This document shows, piece after piece, positions 8,719 through 16,564 of a DNA stretch of 64,000 bases; the stretch's first letter is position 1, and every line of letters begins with the position of its first letter. The notes below the pieces were generated by a model that had not been told where the DNA came from, did no database searches, and saw only the letters and a list, made by a program, of their open reading frames with translations. The DNA is from an uncultured Lachnospiraceae bacterium (GTDB lineage Bacteria > Bacillota > Clostridia > Lachnospirales > Lachnospiraceae): positions 1 through 64,000 of the forward strand of contig CAOKOL010000001.1 of NCBI GenBank assembly GCA_948470335.1, written 5' to 3'. The translations under genes and the position numbers were made by a program.

Positions 8719-9930
8719 TTACTCGCCGACCCGGATGACACTCAGCACATCTTTCAGCGATGCCAGCTTTCCGGCAAACGCCGCCTCCGTCATCGGTCCT
8801 GTAACAACGCCAAACTCATCCGCTCCCGGAAGCTCTGCCACGGTTTCGATCTCAAACAGCTTCCGCAGTTCTTCTTCTTTGGAAGCCCTGCTGCCACTTA
8901 CGCGCAGGAAGAACCGGCTGACCAGCTCGCCCTTATCCTCTACGGGAAGCTTCGTGCCGTCCCAGATCGACATAACGCCTCTGCCCATATTCCGGGTGGC
9001 GGCAATTACATCGGCAATCACGGCGCCGGCGGTAGGCAGTTTTCCCGCGCCGCTGCCGTAAAACATCAGAGGACCGCTGACATTTCCCTTAACCATAATG
9101 GAATTGAACACCCCGTTCACACCGAACATGGGATGCTCCGGAGAGATCATAAAGGGCGCCACAATGGCAAAATACCTGTCCTCCGTCTTTCTGCTGATGG
9201 CCAGCAGTTTGATGGAGCGCCCCAGCTCCTTCGCGTAACGCACGTCCATATCCGTAATCTTCGTGATACCTTCCGTGTAGATATCGGTGTAATCCACCTC
9301 ATGATTATAAGCCACGGAAGTGAGGATGGCAATCTTCCGGCAGGTATCCTGCCCCTCCACGTCCGCGGAAGGGTCACGCTCCGCATAGCCCAGCTCCTGG
9401 GCTTCTTTCAGCGCCGCATCAAAAGTCGTTCCCTCCTGGGCCATTTTGGTCAGGATAAAATTGGTGGTGCCGTTAAAAATTCCGGAAATCTCCTCCACCT
9501 TGTCTCCGGTCATGGAAGTATTCATCGGACGGATAATCGGGATACCGCCGCCTACGCTGGCCTCAAACAGAAAGTTTACGCCTTTTTCCCTGGCCAGATG
9601 CAGAAGCTCCGTGCCGTGAGCGGCCACCAGCGCTTTATTGGAAGTGGCCACGCTTTTTCCCGCCAGAATCATGGCTTTTACAAAGTCATAAGCCGGCTTT
9701 GTGCCTCCCATCGTCTCTACCACAATCCCTACTTCCGGGTCCTTTTCAATAATCGAAACATCATGAACAATCTTCTCCTGAACAGGATCTCCCGGAAAAT
9801 CCCGAAGATCCAAAACATATTTCACCTCAACGGGCTGCCCTACTTTTTTTGAGATACTCTCCTGGTTCATGGAAAGTGCTTCCACCACGCCTGATCCGAT
9901 TGTACCATATCCCATCACTGCTATCTTCAT
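8719..9930 (-). CDS. hom: Homoserine dehydrogenase
   Basis: Reduces aspartate semialdehyde to homoserine, the branch point to threonine and methionine. 403 residues: an N-terminal Rossmann fold (GYGTIGSGVVEAL), the catalytic region FEASVGGGIPIIRPM, GIFNGTTNFILTKM and LGYAERDPSADVEG, and a C-terminal ACT domain (about residues 325-403) for feedback inhibition. AAGGGAG precedes the ATG. It has its own promoter and a leader hairpin, and no other threonine genes lie beside it. Confidence 0.96.
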   Translation of the reverse strand: MKIAVMGYGTIGSGVVEALSMNQESISKKVGQPVEVKYVLDLRDFPGDPVQEKIVHDVSIIEKDPEVGIVVETMGGTKPAYDFVKAMILAGKSVATSNKALVAAHGTELLHLAREKGVNFLFEASVGGGIPIIRPMNTSMTGDKVEEISGIFNGTTNFILTKMAQEGTTFDAALKEAQELGYAERDPSADVEGQDTCRKIAILTSVAYNHEVDYTDIYTEGITKITDMDVRYAKELGRSIKLLAISRKTEDRYFAIVAPFMISPEHPMFGVNGVFNSIMVKGNVSGPLMFYGSGAGKLPTAGAVIADVIAATRNMGRGVMSIWDGTKLPVEDKGELVSRFFLRVSGSRASKEEELRKLFEIETVAELPGADEFGVVTGPMTEAAFAGKLASLKDVLSVIRVGE

Positions 9931-9972
9931 CGTCCGTTCACTCCCTTTTGCTGGATTTTACATTTAAAATAA

Positions 9973-10001
9973 GCGGTGAAAACAGGATTTGTCTCCACCG
10001 C
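9973..10001 (-). promoter_or_regulatory. Stem-loop in the hom 5' leader
   Basis: GCGGTG and CACCGC arms enclose an inner ACA/TGT pairing, about 45 bases upstream of the hom start. It is not recognisable as a known riboswitch or T-box and has no terminator tail. Confidence 0.35.
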
Positions 10002-10026
10002 AAGAACACTTGTATTCACTTAAAAA

Positions 10027-10055
10027 ATACTAACATAAATTGGATGGTTGCGCAA
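10027..10055 (-). promoter_or_regulatory. Putative hom promoter
   Basis: Minus strand TTGCGC (10050-10055), a 17-base spacer and TAGTAT (10027-10032). Each hexamer is moderate but the spacing is ideal, and it lies about 100 bases before hom. Confidence 0.5.
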
Positions 10056-10181
10056 GTTTTTTTTGTCATGCAGAAGCAGTGACAAGGCGGCGCCGGCCCT
10101 CCCCCATAGCGTCTTCACATTACGGCTCAAACGCCATTGCTCTGCGAAACGCGCTGCCTGTCATGAATCGAACGATATCTT

Positions 10182-11300
10182 TCATCTTTCCGCCAGGACG
10201 CATACCGGCGTCGGTACATGCAGCTTTGTTCTGTATTCCAGCCTCCCGTCTCCGCAAACAGAAAAACAGACAATGCTGTCAGAATCCTGATTCGCGCACA
10301 GCAGATATCTGCCGGAAGGAACGATACAAAAATGCCTCGGCGTTTTCCCGCCGCAGCTCTGATTTCCCAGAAACGTAAGCCTTCCATCCATCTCCACGCG
10401 GAAGGCGGAAATACTGTTATGCCCCCGGTTGGAGCTGTAAAGAAACCGGCCGTCGGGCGTCAGAGCCAGGTGGGCGCAAAGATTGTCATCGTTTTCAGGC
10501 TGATCCGGAACGGATGCTATGGTCTGAATCGGACGCATATATAAATCTCCGTCACAGTCAAATACCGTAACGGAACAGGCCAGCTCATTGATCAAATAAC
10601 AAAACCGGCCGTCAGCCGAAAACGCGCAATACCGGGGACCGGAGCCAGGCGGAAGGCTGCGGCCGCGGCTGTCGTCCGGTTCCAGCCTTCCGCCGTTTCC
10701 CACACGGTAAGCCATCAGACGGTCCGTTCCAAGATCCGGTGCCAGTGCCAGCCTGCCGTCCGGCGTCAGTATAACGGAATGGGCATGGGGGCCGGTCTGC
10801 CGTCTCTCATGAGGCCCGCTCCCCTCATGCTGGAAAAATCCGTGCATCTTTTGCAGCGAACCATCCTCATTCAGCCCGTAGGCCGCTATACTTCCGCTCA
10901 TAAAATTTGCCACATACAGATTCTGTCCCGACGCATCCACGGCAACATGGCAGGGATCTGTTCCCCGGGTCGGCAGCGTATTCAGCAGACACAGGCTGTT
11001 CCCGTCGATCCGAAAAGCGGAAACCGAACCGCCGGCATGCCCCTGATATTCTTTTAATTCATTCACCGCGTATAAATGCCGCCGGTCCGGCGCCAATGCC
11101 AGATAGGAAGGATTGTCAATATTTTCACAGACACCTTCCATATACAAAACGCCATTTTCCTCGTCCAGAGCAATCCGGTAAATTCCTTTGCCTTTTCCCT
11201 CCAGTATCTGACCGGTTCCAAATCGGATCGGCAGCGTGTATGTTCCCACGAAAAAACGATGCGCGGCGTCGTCTGTTTTTAACCTCTCAACAGTTCCCAT
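10182..11300 (-). CDS. Lactonase family beta-propeller protein (6-phosphogluconolactonase-like)
   Basis: 372 residues with the repeating blade pattern of the YbhE/Pgl seven-bladed propeller family: repeated PDGR-FLY-SNRG and ASGQNLYVANF-type segments, and GPHAHSVILTPDG. Members hydrolyse sugar lactones such as 6-phosphogluconolactone. Here the gene ends a minus-strand unit with two dehydrogenases and a Dabb gene, next to KDG kinase, KDPG aldolase and mannonate dehydratase. A free hexonolactone is therefore a more likely substrate. It starts 2 bases after the upstream dehydrogenase gene. No signal peptide is seen, so it is cytosolic. Family is certain; the substrate is inferred. Confidence 0.85.
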   Translation of the reverse strand: MGTVERLKTDDAAHRFFVGTYTLPIRFGTGQILEGKGKGIYRIALDEENGVLYMEGVCENIDNPSYLALAPDRRHLYAVNELKEYQGHAGGSVSAFRIDGNSLCLLNTLPTRGTDPCHVAVDASGQNLYVANFMSGSIAAYGLNEDGSLQKMHGFFQHEGSGPHERRQTGPHAHSVILTPDGRLALAPDLGTDRLMAYRVGNGGRLEPDDSRGRSLPPGSGPRYCAFSADGRFCYLINELACSVTVFDCDGDLYMRPIQTIASVPDQPENDDNLCAHLALTPDGRFLYSSNRGHNSISAFRVEMDGRLTFLGNQSCGGKTPRHFCIVPSGRYLLCANQDSDSIVCFSVCGDGRLEYRTKLHVPTPVCVLAER

Positions 11301-11302
11301 TG

Positions 11303-12307
11303 CTATCCTTCCTCGCTTTTACAGTCCGGTTCGCTGCTATTTTCCGTCGGGACACTTGGCGCTGCCTCTTTTTTGAGAAACCGTACCGCCTCAACAATAA
11401 AATCATCCCGCAGCGTTCGGAGTCTTTCATGATCCTTAACCTGCCAGTCATAAAAACCCCGTCCCGTTTTCACGCCCACACAGTCTTCCCCAATCAATTT
11501 TTCAAACCGGGGGGAAGCGGCCGTAGACCGGCTGATAGCCGGCAGCACCGTATCCTGTACATTTTTACATAAGTCCAGACCCACCGCGTCCACATGCTCC
11601 AGCGGACCCCAGACCGGAAAACGAATACCCATCCCCATTTTAACCGCGGTATCCACATCCTCGGCGGAAGCCAGATCCATCTCCACAATATTCACCGCTT
11701 CTCTGATTACCGCCTGTAAAATCCGGTTCGCCAGCTGGCCGGGCAGATCCTTTTTAACAATAACCGGAGCCTTGCCCCAAAGGAGCAGCTCCTCCTTTAC
11801 CTGTTTCGCAAGAGCGGGCAGGGTCTGATCACCGATCACCACTTCCACCAGCGGAACCAGATGGGCGGGAAACCAGAAATGGGTCGTTATGGCCCTCCGG
11901 GGATGTTTCATATCCCGGGCAATATCCGTAATCCGAAGCCCTGACGTATTGCTGGCAATGGGTATATCCTCGGGAAATACCAGATCCAGACCCGCGAAGA
12001 TCTTCCTCTTTAAGTTCAGATCCTCCGTAACCGCCTCAATCACCAGAAACGTACGTTCCCTCTCCGCCCTGTAGTCTGCCGTTGCCTCCAGAAGCCCTTC
12101 TCCCCGCTTTAGGTCCCCATCCGAAAGCAGCTCCTTCTCCCGCAGATAGGCAAGCTTTTCTTTCGCCGTCTCAACACCCCGCTGCGCATAGTCCAAAGCG
12201 GTATCGGCGAGCACGGTCCTGCGTCCGGCCGCAGCGCTCTTGGCCGCGATGCCGGCCCCCATCATTCCACTCCCGATAATCAGTACCGTATCTCTGCTTT
12301 CCGTCAT
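11303..12307 (-). CDS. 3-hydroxyacyl-CoA dehydrogenase family NAD-dependent oxidoreductase, probably acting on a sugar acid
   Basis: 334 residues with an N-terminal Rossmann motif GSGMMGAGIA, the family active-site region THFWFPAHLVPLVEVV (His and Glu) and the C-terminal domain ending in GVKTGRGFYDW. Related enzymes oxidise hydroxyacyl-CoA, L-gulonate or carnitine. No thiolase, crotonase or acyl-CoA gene lies nearby, while every neighbour fits sugar-acid catabolism. I infer a hydroxy-acid dehydrogenase acting on an aldonate or keto-aldonate. It could replace the missing fructuronate reductase. The substrate is not visible from sequence. Confidence 0.8.
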   Translation of the reverse strand: MTESRDTVLIIGSGMMGAGIAAKSAAAGRRTVLADTALDYAQRGVETAKEKLAYLREKELLSDGDLKRGEGLLEATADYRAERERTFLVIEAVTEDLNLKRKIFAGLDLVFPEDIPIASNTSGLRITDIARDMKHPRRAITTHFWFPAHLVPLVEVVIGDQTLPALAKQVKEELLLWGKAPVIVKKDLPGQLANRILQAVIREAVNIVEMDLASAEDVDTAVKMGMGIRFPVWGPLEHVDAVGLDLCKNVQDTVLPAISRSTAASPRFEKLIGEDCVGVKTGRGFYDWQVKDHERLRTLRDDFIVEAVRFLKKEAAPSVPTENSSEPDCKSEEG

Positions 12308-12407
12308 CCTGTCCGCCGCCTCTCCCTTATATACTATACCAAAATTTCCTCCGCTCCATTCTGTATGTACTCCCGAAATCTCTCTGTTCCGGTTTTATAT
12401 GTACACT

Positions 12408-13502
12408 TTAAATATCCTCTCCGCCGTTGGGATAAACAACCACTTTCATGGCACCCTCCTTTCTGTGAACAAACGTGTCCACAGCCTGAGTCATTTCCTC
12501 CAGAGAAAAGGTATGCGTTATCATATCTTTTACATAAACACGTTTGTTTTTCAGAAGCTCCAGATATTTCCATCCCGTGTTCGGGTTCGCTTTTGAGCCG
12601 AAGATCGTGATCTCATTGGCCGTTGTATATTTAAATGGAATCTCCTCGATCACGGTGTCCGGTGCCACGCCCAACATCACCACATGACCCCCTTTTCGCA
12701 CCATGCGGATTCCCTGGCTGACAGAGCCCTTGCTGCCGGAACATTCATAGCAGATATCCGCGCCCACGCCTCCGGTCAGCTCTCTTACCCGCTCCACCGG
12801 ATCGCACAGCGTAAAATCAACGGCATCATCGCATCCCATCTCCACGGCGCGCTCCAGCCGCGGATTACGGCCTATGACAATGATACGCGCAGCCCCAAGC
12901 GCCCGCGCCAGTTTCAGCGTCATCATGCCGATGGGCCCCGGACCGACAATCACCGCAGTCGCTCCTGGGCAGAGTCCGCCCCGCTCAATGCCGTGGAGCG
13001 CCACACCGGCGGTATCCGCCATAGCCCCCTCCCCAAAGGAGACACAATCCGGCAGCGGTGTCAGCGTTTCCGTATGAAACACCTGATACTGGGCATAAGC
13101 GCCGAAGGTTTTGAATCCGTAGTGGCGGTGTCCCGTCTCCGGTTTCCCGTAATTCAGACAAATCGTGTAGCGTCCTTCCATACAATTGCGGCAGTAACCG
13201 CAGCCTTTATGCGCCTCTCCGGCCACACGGTCTCCCACCTGAAACCCCGTCACTCCTTCTCCCAGCGCCACAATTTTTCCGGCCCATTCATGCCCCGCAA
13301 TAAACGGATAAGAGGGAGGCCAGTCTCCCGCGATATCCCCGCGGAAAATTTCCGGATCACTGCCGCAGATCGCTACGGCGCCGATCTGACACAGCGCTTC
13401 GCCCGGACCCGGAACAGGCACCGGTATCGTCTTAATCTCATACTGACCGGGGGCGGTTAAAACCATTGCCCGCATATGGGCAGGAATCTCTTTTTTCATC
13501 AT
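12408..13502 (-). CDS. Zinc-dependent medium-chain dehydrogenase (sorbitol/L-idonate/L-gulonate dehydrogenase-like)
   Basis: 364 residues. Catalytic zinc ligands are in AICGSD and GHEWAG. Structural zinc cysteines are in GCGYCRNCMEGRYTIC. The Rossmann motif is VIVGPGPIGMM. Polyol and aldonate dehydrogenases of this family oxidise C2 or C5 hydroxyls. Beside mannonate dehydratase, an L-gulonate or L-idonate 5-dehydrogenase giving fructuronate is an attractive guess. I chose ATG 13502, with AAAGGAG about 10 bases upstream, rather than an in-frame ATG 45 bases further up. A GTG at 13505 is an equal alternative. Confidence 0.85.
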   Translation of the reverse strand: MMKKEIPAHMRAMVLTAPGQYEIKTIPVPVPGPGEALCQIGAVAICGSDPEIFRGDIAGDWPPSYPFIAGHEWAGKIVALGEGVTGFQVGDRVAGEAHKGCGYCRNCMEGRYTICLNYGKPETGHRHYGFKTFGAYAQYQVFHTETLTPLPDCVSFGEGAMADTAGVALHGIERGGLCPGATAVIVGPGPIGMMTLKLARALGAARIIVIGRNPRLERAVEMGCDDAVDFTLCDPVERVRELTGGVGADICYECSGSKGSVSQGIRMVRKGGHVVMLGVAPDTVIEEIPFKYTTANEITIFGSKANPNTGWKYLELLKNKRVYVKDMITHTFSLEEMTQAVDTFVHRKEGAMKVVVYPNGGEDI

Positions 13503-13592
13503 CACGCTTCTCTCCTTTCTATTCAGGCTCCGCAACGCCTCTCCCAAACCCCTCTGAACCGGGCCAGTACGATCCGCTGCTGTCCGCTATAA

Positions 13593-13630
13593 ATCATTTG
13601 ACGCCAGCCCTTTAAGACAAGTCAAATGAT
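13593..13630. repeat. 10-bp perfect inverted repeat between the Dabb and dehydrogenase genes
   Basis: ATCATTTGAC (13593-13602) and GTCAAATGAT (13621-13630) enclose an 18-base loop in the 138-base spacer. In the transcript this is a stable hairpin without a T-run. It may be an mRNA processing or stability element that sets the ratio of the two proteins. Confidence 0.5.
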
Positions 13631-13640
13631 ACGGCGTCTG

Positions 13641-13937
13641 TTAATATTCATAATCAAAGGAGGTCTTTTCATACTGAATCTCATCCAGAAAAGCCCTGAC
13701 CTTCAAATGCTCCGGGTGCATGATATACCGTTCCAAATCCTCCCGGCTTCCGAAAACAGAATCAATGCAGATATCAAATCCGTCCTCATTCAGATTATAA
13801 GCCACCTCCGCTTTCACGATCTCCGGGATCACCGTTTGCAGATATCTGGTTTTTTCTTTAAAAGCCTGATAGCTTTCCAGCTTTTGTTCCTTCGTTCCAT
13901 CTTTATGGATTTTCCATAATACAATATGCTTGAGCAT
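13641..13937 (-). CDS. Dabb (stress-responsive alpha/beta barrel) family protein
   Basis: 98 residues beginning MLKHIVLWKIHKDGT, the typical start of the ferredoxin-like dimeric Dabb fold, with the second half SVFGSREDLERYIMHPEHL. Members are small homodimers found near sugar and aromatic catabolic genes, and most have no known function. It is the first gene of a minus-strand unit, directly behind a consensus promoter with two operators. I chose ATG 13937 because GGGGAGG lies just before it; the upstream in-frame ATG lacks a site. Its role in the sugar-acid pathway is inferred from position only. Confidence 0.8.
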   Translation of the reverse strand: MLKHIVLWKIHKDGTKEQKLESYQAFKEKTRYLQTVIPEIVKAEVAYNLNEDGFDICIDSVFGSREDLERYIMHPEHLKVRAFLDEIQYEKTSFDYEY

Positions 13938-13952
13938 TTCCTCCCCCTCTCC

Positions 13953-14035
13953 AAACATGTACTACATGTTTAAATATTTTTATAATATGTACTACAAGTT
14001 ATCTTTATTATAATCAGATGTTCTTCATTTGTCAA
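13953..14035 (-). promoter_or_regulatory. Consensus promoter with two GntR-like operators
   Basis: TTGACA (14030-14035), a 17-base spacer and TATAAT (14007-14012) make a perfect sigma-A promoter for the Dabb/dehydrogenase/lactonase unit. Two operator-like sites follow: ATGTACTACAAGT at 13987-13999, at the start point, and the near-perfect palindrome AAACATGT-ACT-ACATGTTT at 13953-13971. Their centres are 30 bases apart, about three helical turns. The cores fit the T.GT...AC.A pattern of FadR/FCD GntR regulators. Repression by blocking the start is inferred. Confidence 0.75.
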
Positions 14036-14095
14036 TAGGCTTTCCCATCCCTTTTCAAATTTTCACATCAGGAACAAAGCCTGTTTCCCCGCGAT

Positions 14096-14130
14096 ATATA
14101 AAAAGGCCCCGCCGGACAGCGGAGCCTTTT
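14096..14130 (-). terminator. Intrinsic terminator of the kdgK unit
   Basis: On the minus strand GGCTCCGC and GCGGGGCC form a stem (one G-U pair) around a 6-base loop, flanked by AAAA and followed by TTTTTATATA. It lies about 45 bases after kdgK. Confidence 0.8.
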
Positions 14131-14175
14131 CTTCCGGAATATCCGGATAACCATATTCAATTGCCCGTTCTTTCT

Positions 14176-15204
14176 CTATCGCTGGATACGGCCGGAGCCG
14201 TCCCCTGCCGCCAGCTTTTCCACCTCGGCTAAAGTGACCATATTATAATCCCCCTCAATCGAATGTTTCAGCGCGGAAGCTGCAGCAGCAAACTCCACCG
14301 CATCCTGGGCAGACTTACCCGCCATCAGTGCGTAAATCAGTCCGCCTCCGAAGCTGTCTCCGCCGCCCACCCGGTCAACGATATGCAGCGGGTACTTCCT
14401 CGAAAAACAGTATTCGCCGCCGGCCGTGTCATAGAGCATGGCGCTCCATCCGTTGTCGGAAGCGGAATAAGACTCCCGCAGCGTAACAGCAACTTTCTCG
14501 AATCCAAACCGTTCCGCCAGCTGCCTCGCTACCGACCGATATCCCTCCCGGTTCAGTTTGCCGGCGGTAATATCCGTGGCCTCGGCCTCTATATCGAACA
14601 CGTCCCTGGCATCCTCCTCATTAGAAACACATACGTCCACATAGCCGCACAGGACGGTCATCGCCTCCCTGGCCTGCTGACGGCTCCACAGCTTACCCCG
14701 GTAATTCAAATCACAGGAAATTTTGACGCCTTTCGCTCTGGCCGTCTCACAGGCTTCCCTGCAGATCTCTACCAGATTCGGCCCCAAAGCCGGCGTGATG
14801 CCGGTAAAGTGAAACCAGTCCGCGCCCTCCAGGATAACATCCCAGTCGAAGTCGGCGGGTAACGCCTCCTGAATTGCGGAATGGGCCCGGTCATAAATAC
14901 ATACGGAGCCCCGCTGAGAAGCGCCCTTCTCATTAAAGTAAATCCCGACTCGTTCGCCGCCCCGAACGATTTTCCCGGTATCCACACCGTACCGCCGCAG
15001 AGAATTAACCGCCGCCTGGCCGACGGCATGGGCGGGAAGCTTCGTGACAAAGACTGCATCCAGCCCATAATTCGCCAGAGAGACAGCCACATTGGCCTCG
15101 CCGCCGCCAAAGGTAAACTCCAGCCGGTCAGTCTGAACAAAGCGCTGGTAATTACAGGGCTGCAGCCGAATCATCAGCTCGCCGAAGGTAACGATTTTTC
15201 CCAT
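14176..15204 (-). CDS. kdgK: 2-dehydro-3-deoxygluconokinase (PfkB family)
   Basis: Phosphorylates 2-keto-3-deoxygluconate (KDG) to KDPG with ATP. 342 residues with the PfkB features: MGKIVTFGELMIRL, the substrate loop FTFGGGEANVAVSLANYG, and the ATP/catalytic site RVGGGDSFGGGLIYAL, whose Asp near residue 283 is the base. It lies 82 bases downstream of the KDPG aldolase gene in the same unit, with GGAGG before its ATG. Together with uxuA and eda it covers the lower half of hexuronate/hexonate degradation. Confidence 0.92.
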   Translation of the reverse strand: MGKIVTFGELMIRLQPCNYQRFVQTDRLEFTFGGGEANVAVSLANYGLDAVFVTKLPAHAVGQAAVNSLRRYGVDTGKIVRGGERVGIYFNEKGASQRGSVCIYDRAHSAIQEALPADFDWDVILEGADWFHFTGITPALGPNLVEICREACETARAKGVKISCDLNYRGKLWSRQQAREAMTVLCGYVDVCVSNEEDARDVFDIEAEATDITAGKLNREGYRSVARQLAERFGFEKVAVTLRESYSASDNGWSAMLYDTAGGEYCFSRKYPLHIVDRVGGGDSFGGGLIYALMAGKSAQDAVEFAAAASALKHSIEGDYNMVTLAEVEKLAAGDGSGRIQR

Positions 15205-15286
15205 AAAAACAACCTCCTATTTGAAATTCCGCAGCTCCCCTTCCAAGCCCCCAATACTTCGCGGTGAGCATTTAGGGTCTGCATCT

Positions 15287-16231
15287 TTATTTCTTGATCA
15301 GATGAAGGGCAAAACCGCCCACCTCATGTTTCAGGTAAATGGTTCCGGGCTTGCGGGTTGACTCGTCAAATTCCACGCCGTTAAGCCCCATATGATAAAC
15401 CGCCCGGTCAATGCTGTTTGTACCGATGGCAATATGACCGTTTTTCCCCCGGTAAGGCGTCTTCACGCACTCCACCGCGTCCTGCGCGAAAACAGAAGAA
15501 GGCCCCGTTCTGCGCTCGAACCCAAAAAGCTTACACAGCATATCGGCAATCTGACGGGCGTCCTGTTCATCAGCACAGTTTATTCCCACATGAGCCAGAG
15601 AAAAACCCAGCATACGCCGAACCGCCTCTTTGCAGATCGCGGTAATCTCCTCCCATCGTTCGTTCTCAATCAACTCCTTTTTCACCATCCAACTGCCGCC
15701 GCATGCCACTACCTGAGGAAGGGAAAGATAATTTGTCAGATTTTCATCGTTGATGCCGCCGGTAGGCAGCCATTTCAGATTCTTATATGGTCCGGCCAGC
15801 GCTTTGAGCTTTGCCGTACCGCCGCTCTGTTCTGCCGGAAAAAACTTTACCGCCTCCAGCCCCAGCGCCATCGCCTGCTCCATCTCTCCGCCTGTGGCAG
15901 TCCCGGGAAGCATCAGCGCACCTTTGGACAGGCCGTACTTCACCATATCAGGATTAAATCCGGGGCTGACGATAAACCGGGCGCCGGCATCCAGCGCACT
16001 GTCAAGCTGTTCCGGCGTCAGAACAGTGCCGGCTCCCACCAGCATCTCAGGGACCTTGTCCGCGACAGCCCGAATAGCCTCCCCGGCGGCTTCGGTGCGA
16101 AATGTAATTTCAGCGGCCGGCAGTCCTCCCCGGGCCAGAGCCCTGGCTAAAGGAACCGCTTTGTCAGCGTCGTCAATCGCGATTACCGGAATGATACCGA
16201 TATTGGTTATGGTTCGCAGAATTTCATTCAT
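15287..16231 (-). CDS. eda: KDPG/KHG aldolase fused to a C-terminal VOC (glyoxalase-like) domain
   Basis: Residues 1-210 are a class I KDPG aldolase. They have the AEITFRTEAA phosphate region, VGAGTVLT, SPGFNPD, the Schiff-base lysine K129 in EAVKFFPAE, and WLPTGGI. It splits KDPG into pyruvate and glyceraldehyde-3-phosphate. Residues 212-314 form a compact alpha/beta unit starting LAHVGINC and ending VGGFALHLIKK, which reads as a VOC/glyoxalase fold. Stand-alone Eda is about 210 residues. I chose ATG 16231 for the AGGAGGAA 8 bases before it. It is the first gene of the unit with kdgK, divergent from uxuA. Confidence 0.88.
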   Translation of the reverse strand: MNEILRTITNIGIIPVIAIDDADKAVPLARALARGGLPAAEITFRTEAAGEAIRAVADKVPEMLVGAGTVLTPEQLDSALDAGARFIVSPGFNPDMVKYGLSKGALMLPGTATGGEMEQAMALGLEAVKFFPAEQSGGTAKLKALAGPYKNLKWLPTGGINDENLTNYLSLPQVVACGGSWMVKKELIENERWEEITAICKEAVRRMLGFSLAHVGINCADEQDARQIADMLCKLFGFERRTGPSSVFAQDAVECVKTPYRGKNGHIAIGTNSIDRAVYHMGLNGVEFDESTRKPGTIYLKHEVGGFALHLIKK

Positions 16232-16287
16232 AGCCCTATTCCTCCTGACAATCAGCAAATAATATTCGTTAAGAGTATTCCGTTTTT

Positions 16288-16481
16288 ATTATACTACTAG
16301 TATACTAGAATACAATTAGGCAAACTAAATAAAAATAATATATTTTTTTATATAATTTATCTAATATCAATCTTGTTTTATATTGGGAAACAGGGGATTG
16401 CTGACGAGAATTTCTCCAAAAAAGTGTTTTTTTAATTTTCTAGTATACTAGTAGACTTATCAATTAAAAATGTGATATAGT
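16288..16481. promoter_or_regulatory. Divergent eda/uxuA control region with two inverted 17-base operators
   Basis: The 17-base site CTACTAGTATACTAGAA occurs at 16294-16310 and, inverted, at 16438-16454; its core CTAGTATACTAG is a perfect 12-bp palindrome. The minus promoter for eda (TTGTAT 16310-16315, 16-base spacer, TATAAT 16288-16293) has the first site filling its spacer. The plus promoter for uxuA (TAGACT 16452-16457, extended -10 TGATATAGT 16473-16481) has the second site overlapping its -35. The rest of this 333-base gap is AT-rich with nothing else evident. A GntR regulator encoded nearby is the likely binder. Confidence 0.75.
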
Positions 16482-16564
16482 ATTATCATGTTAAGAGTAA
16501 ACACACACAATTCACCACGATTGACAGAAAACATATATTCTGCGACACAGGAGGAAATGAATCT

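Noticed and set aside
8635..9852. Long plus-strand open frame over hom (and similar frames opposite secA, the helicase, rel and leuA)
   Set aside because: These are antisense shadows of GC-rich coding sequence. They have no ribosome binding sites or recognisable domains.
11303..12307. Beta-oxidation or butyrate-pathway 3-hydroxybutyryl-CoA dehydrogenase
   Set aside because: No thiolase, crotonase or acyl-CoA dehydrogenase is near, and all neighbours are sugar-acid genes.
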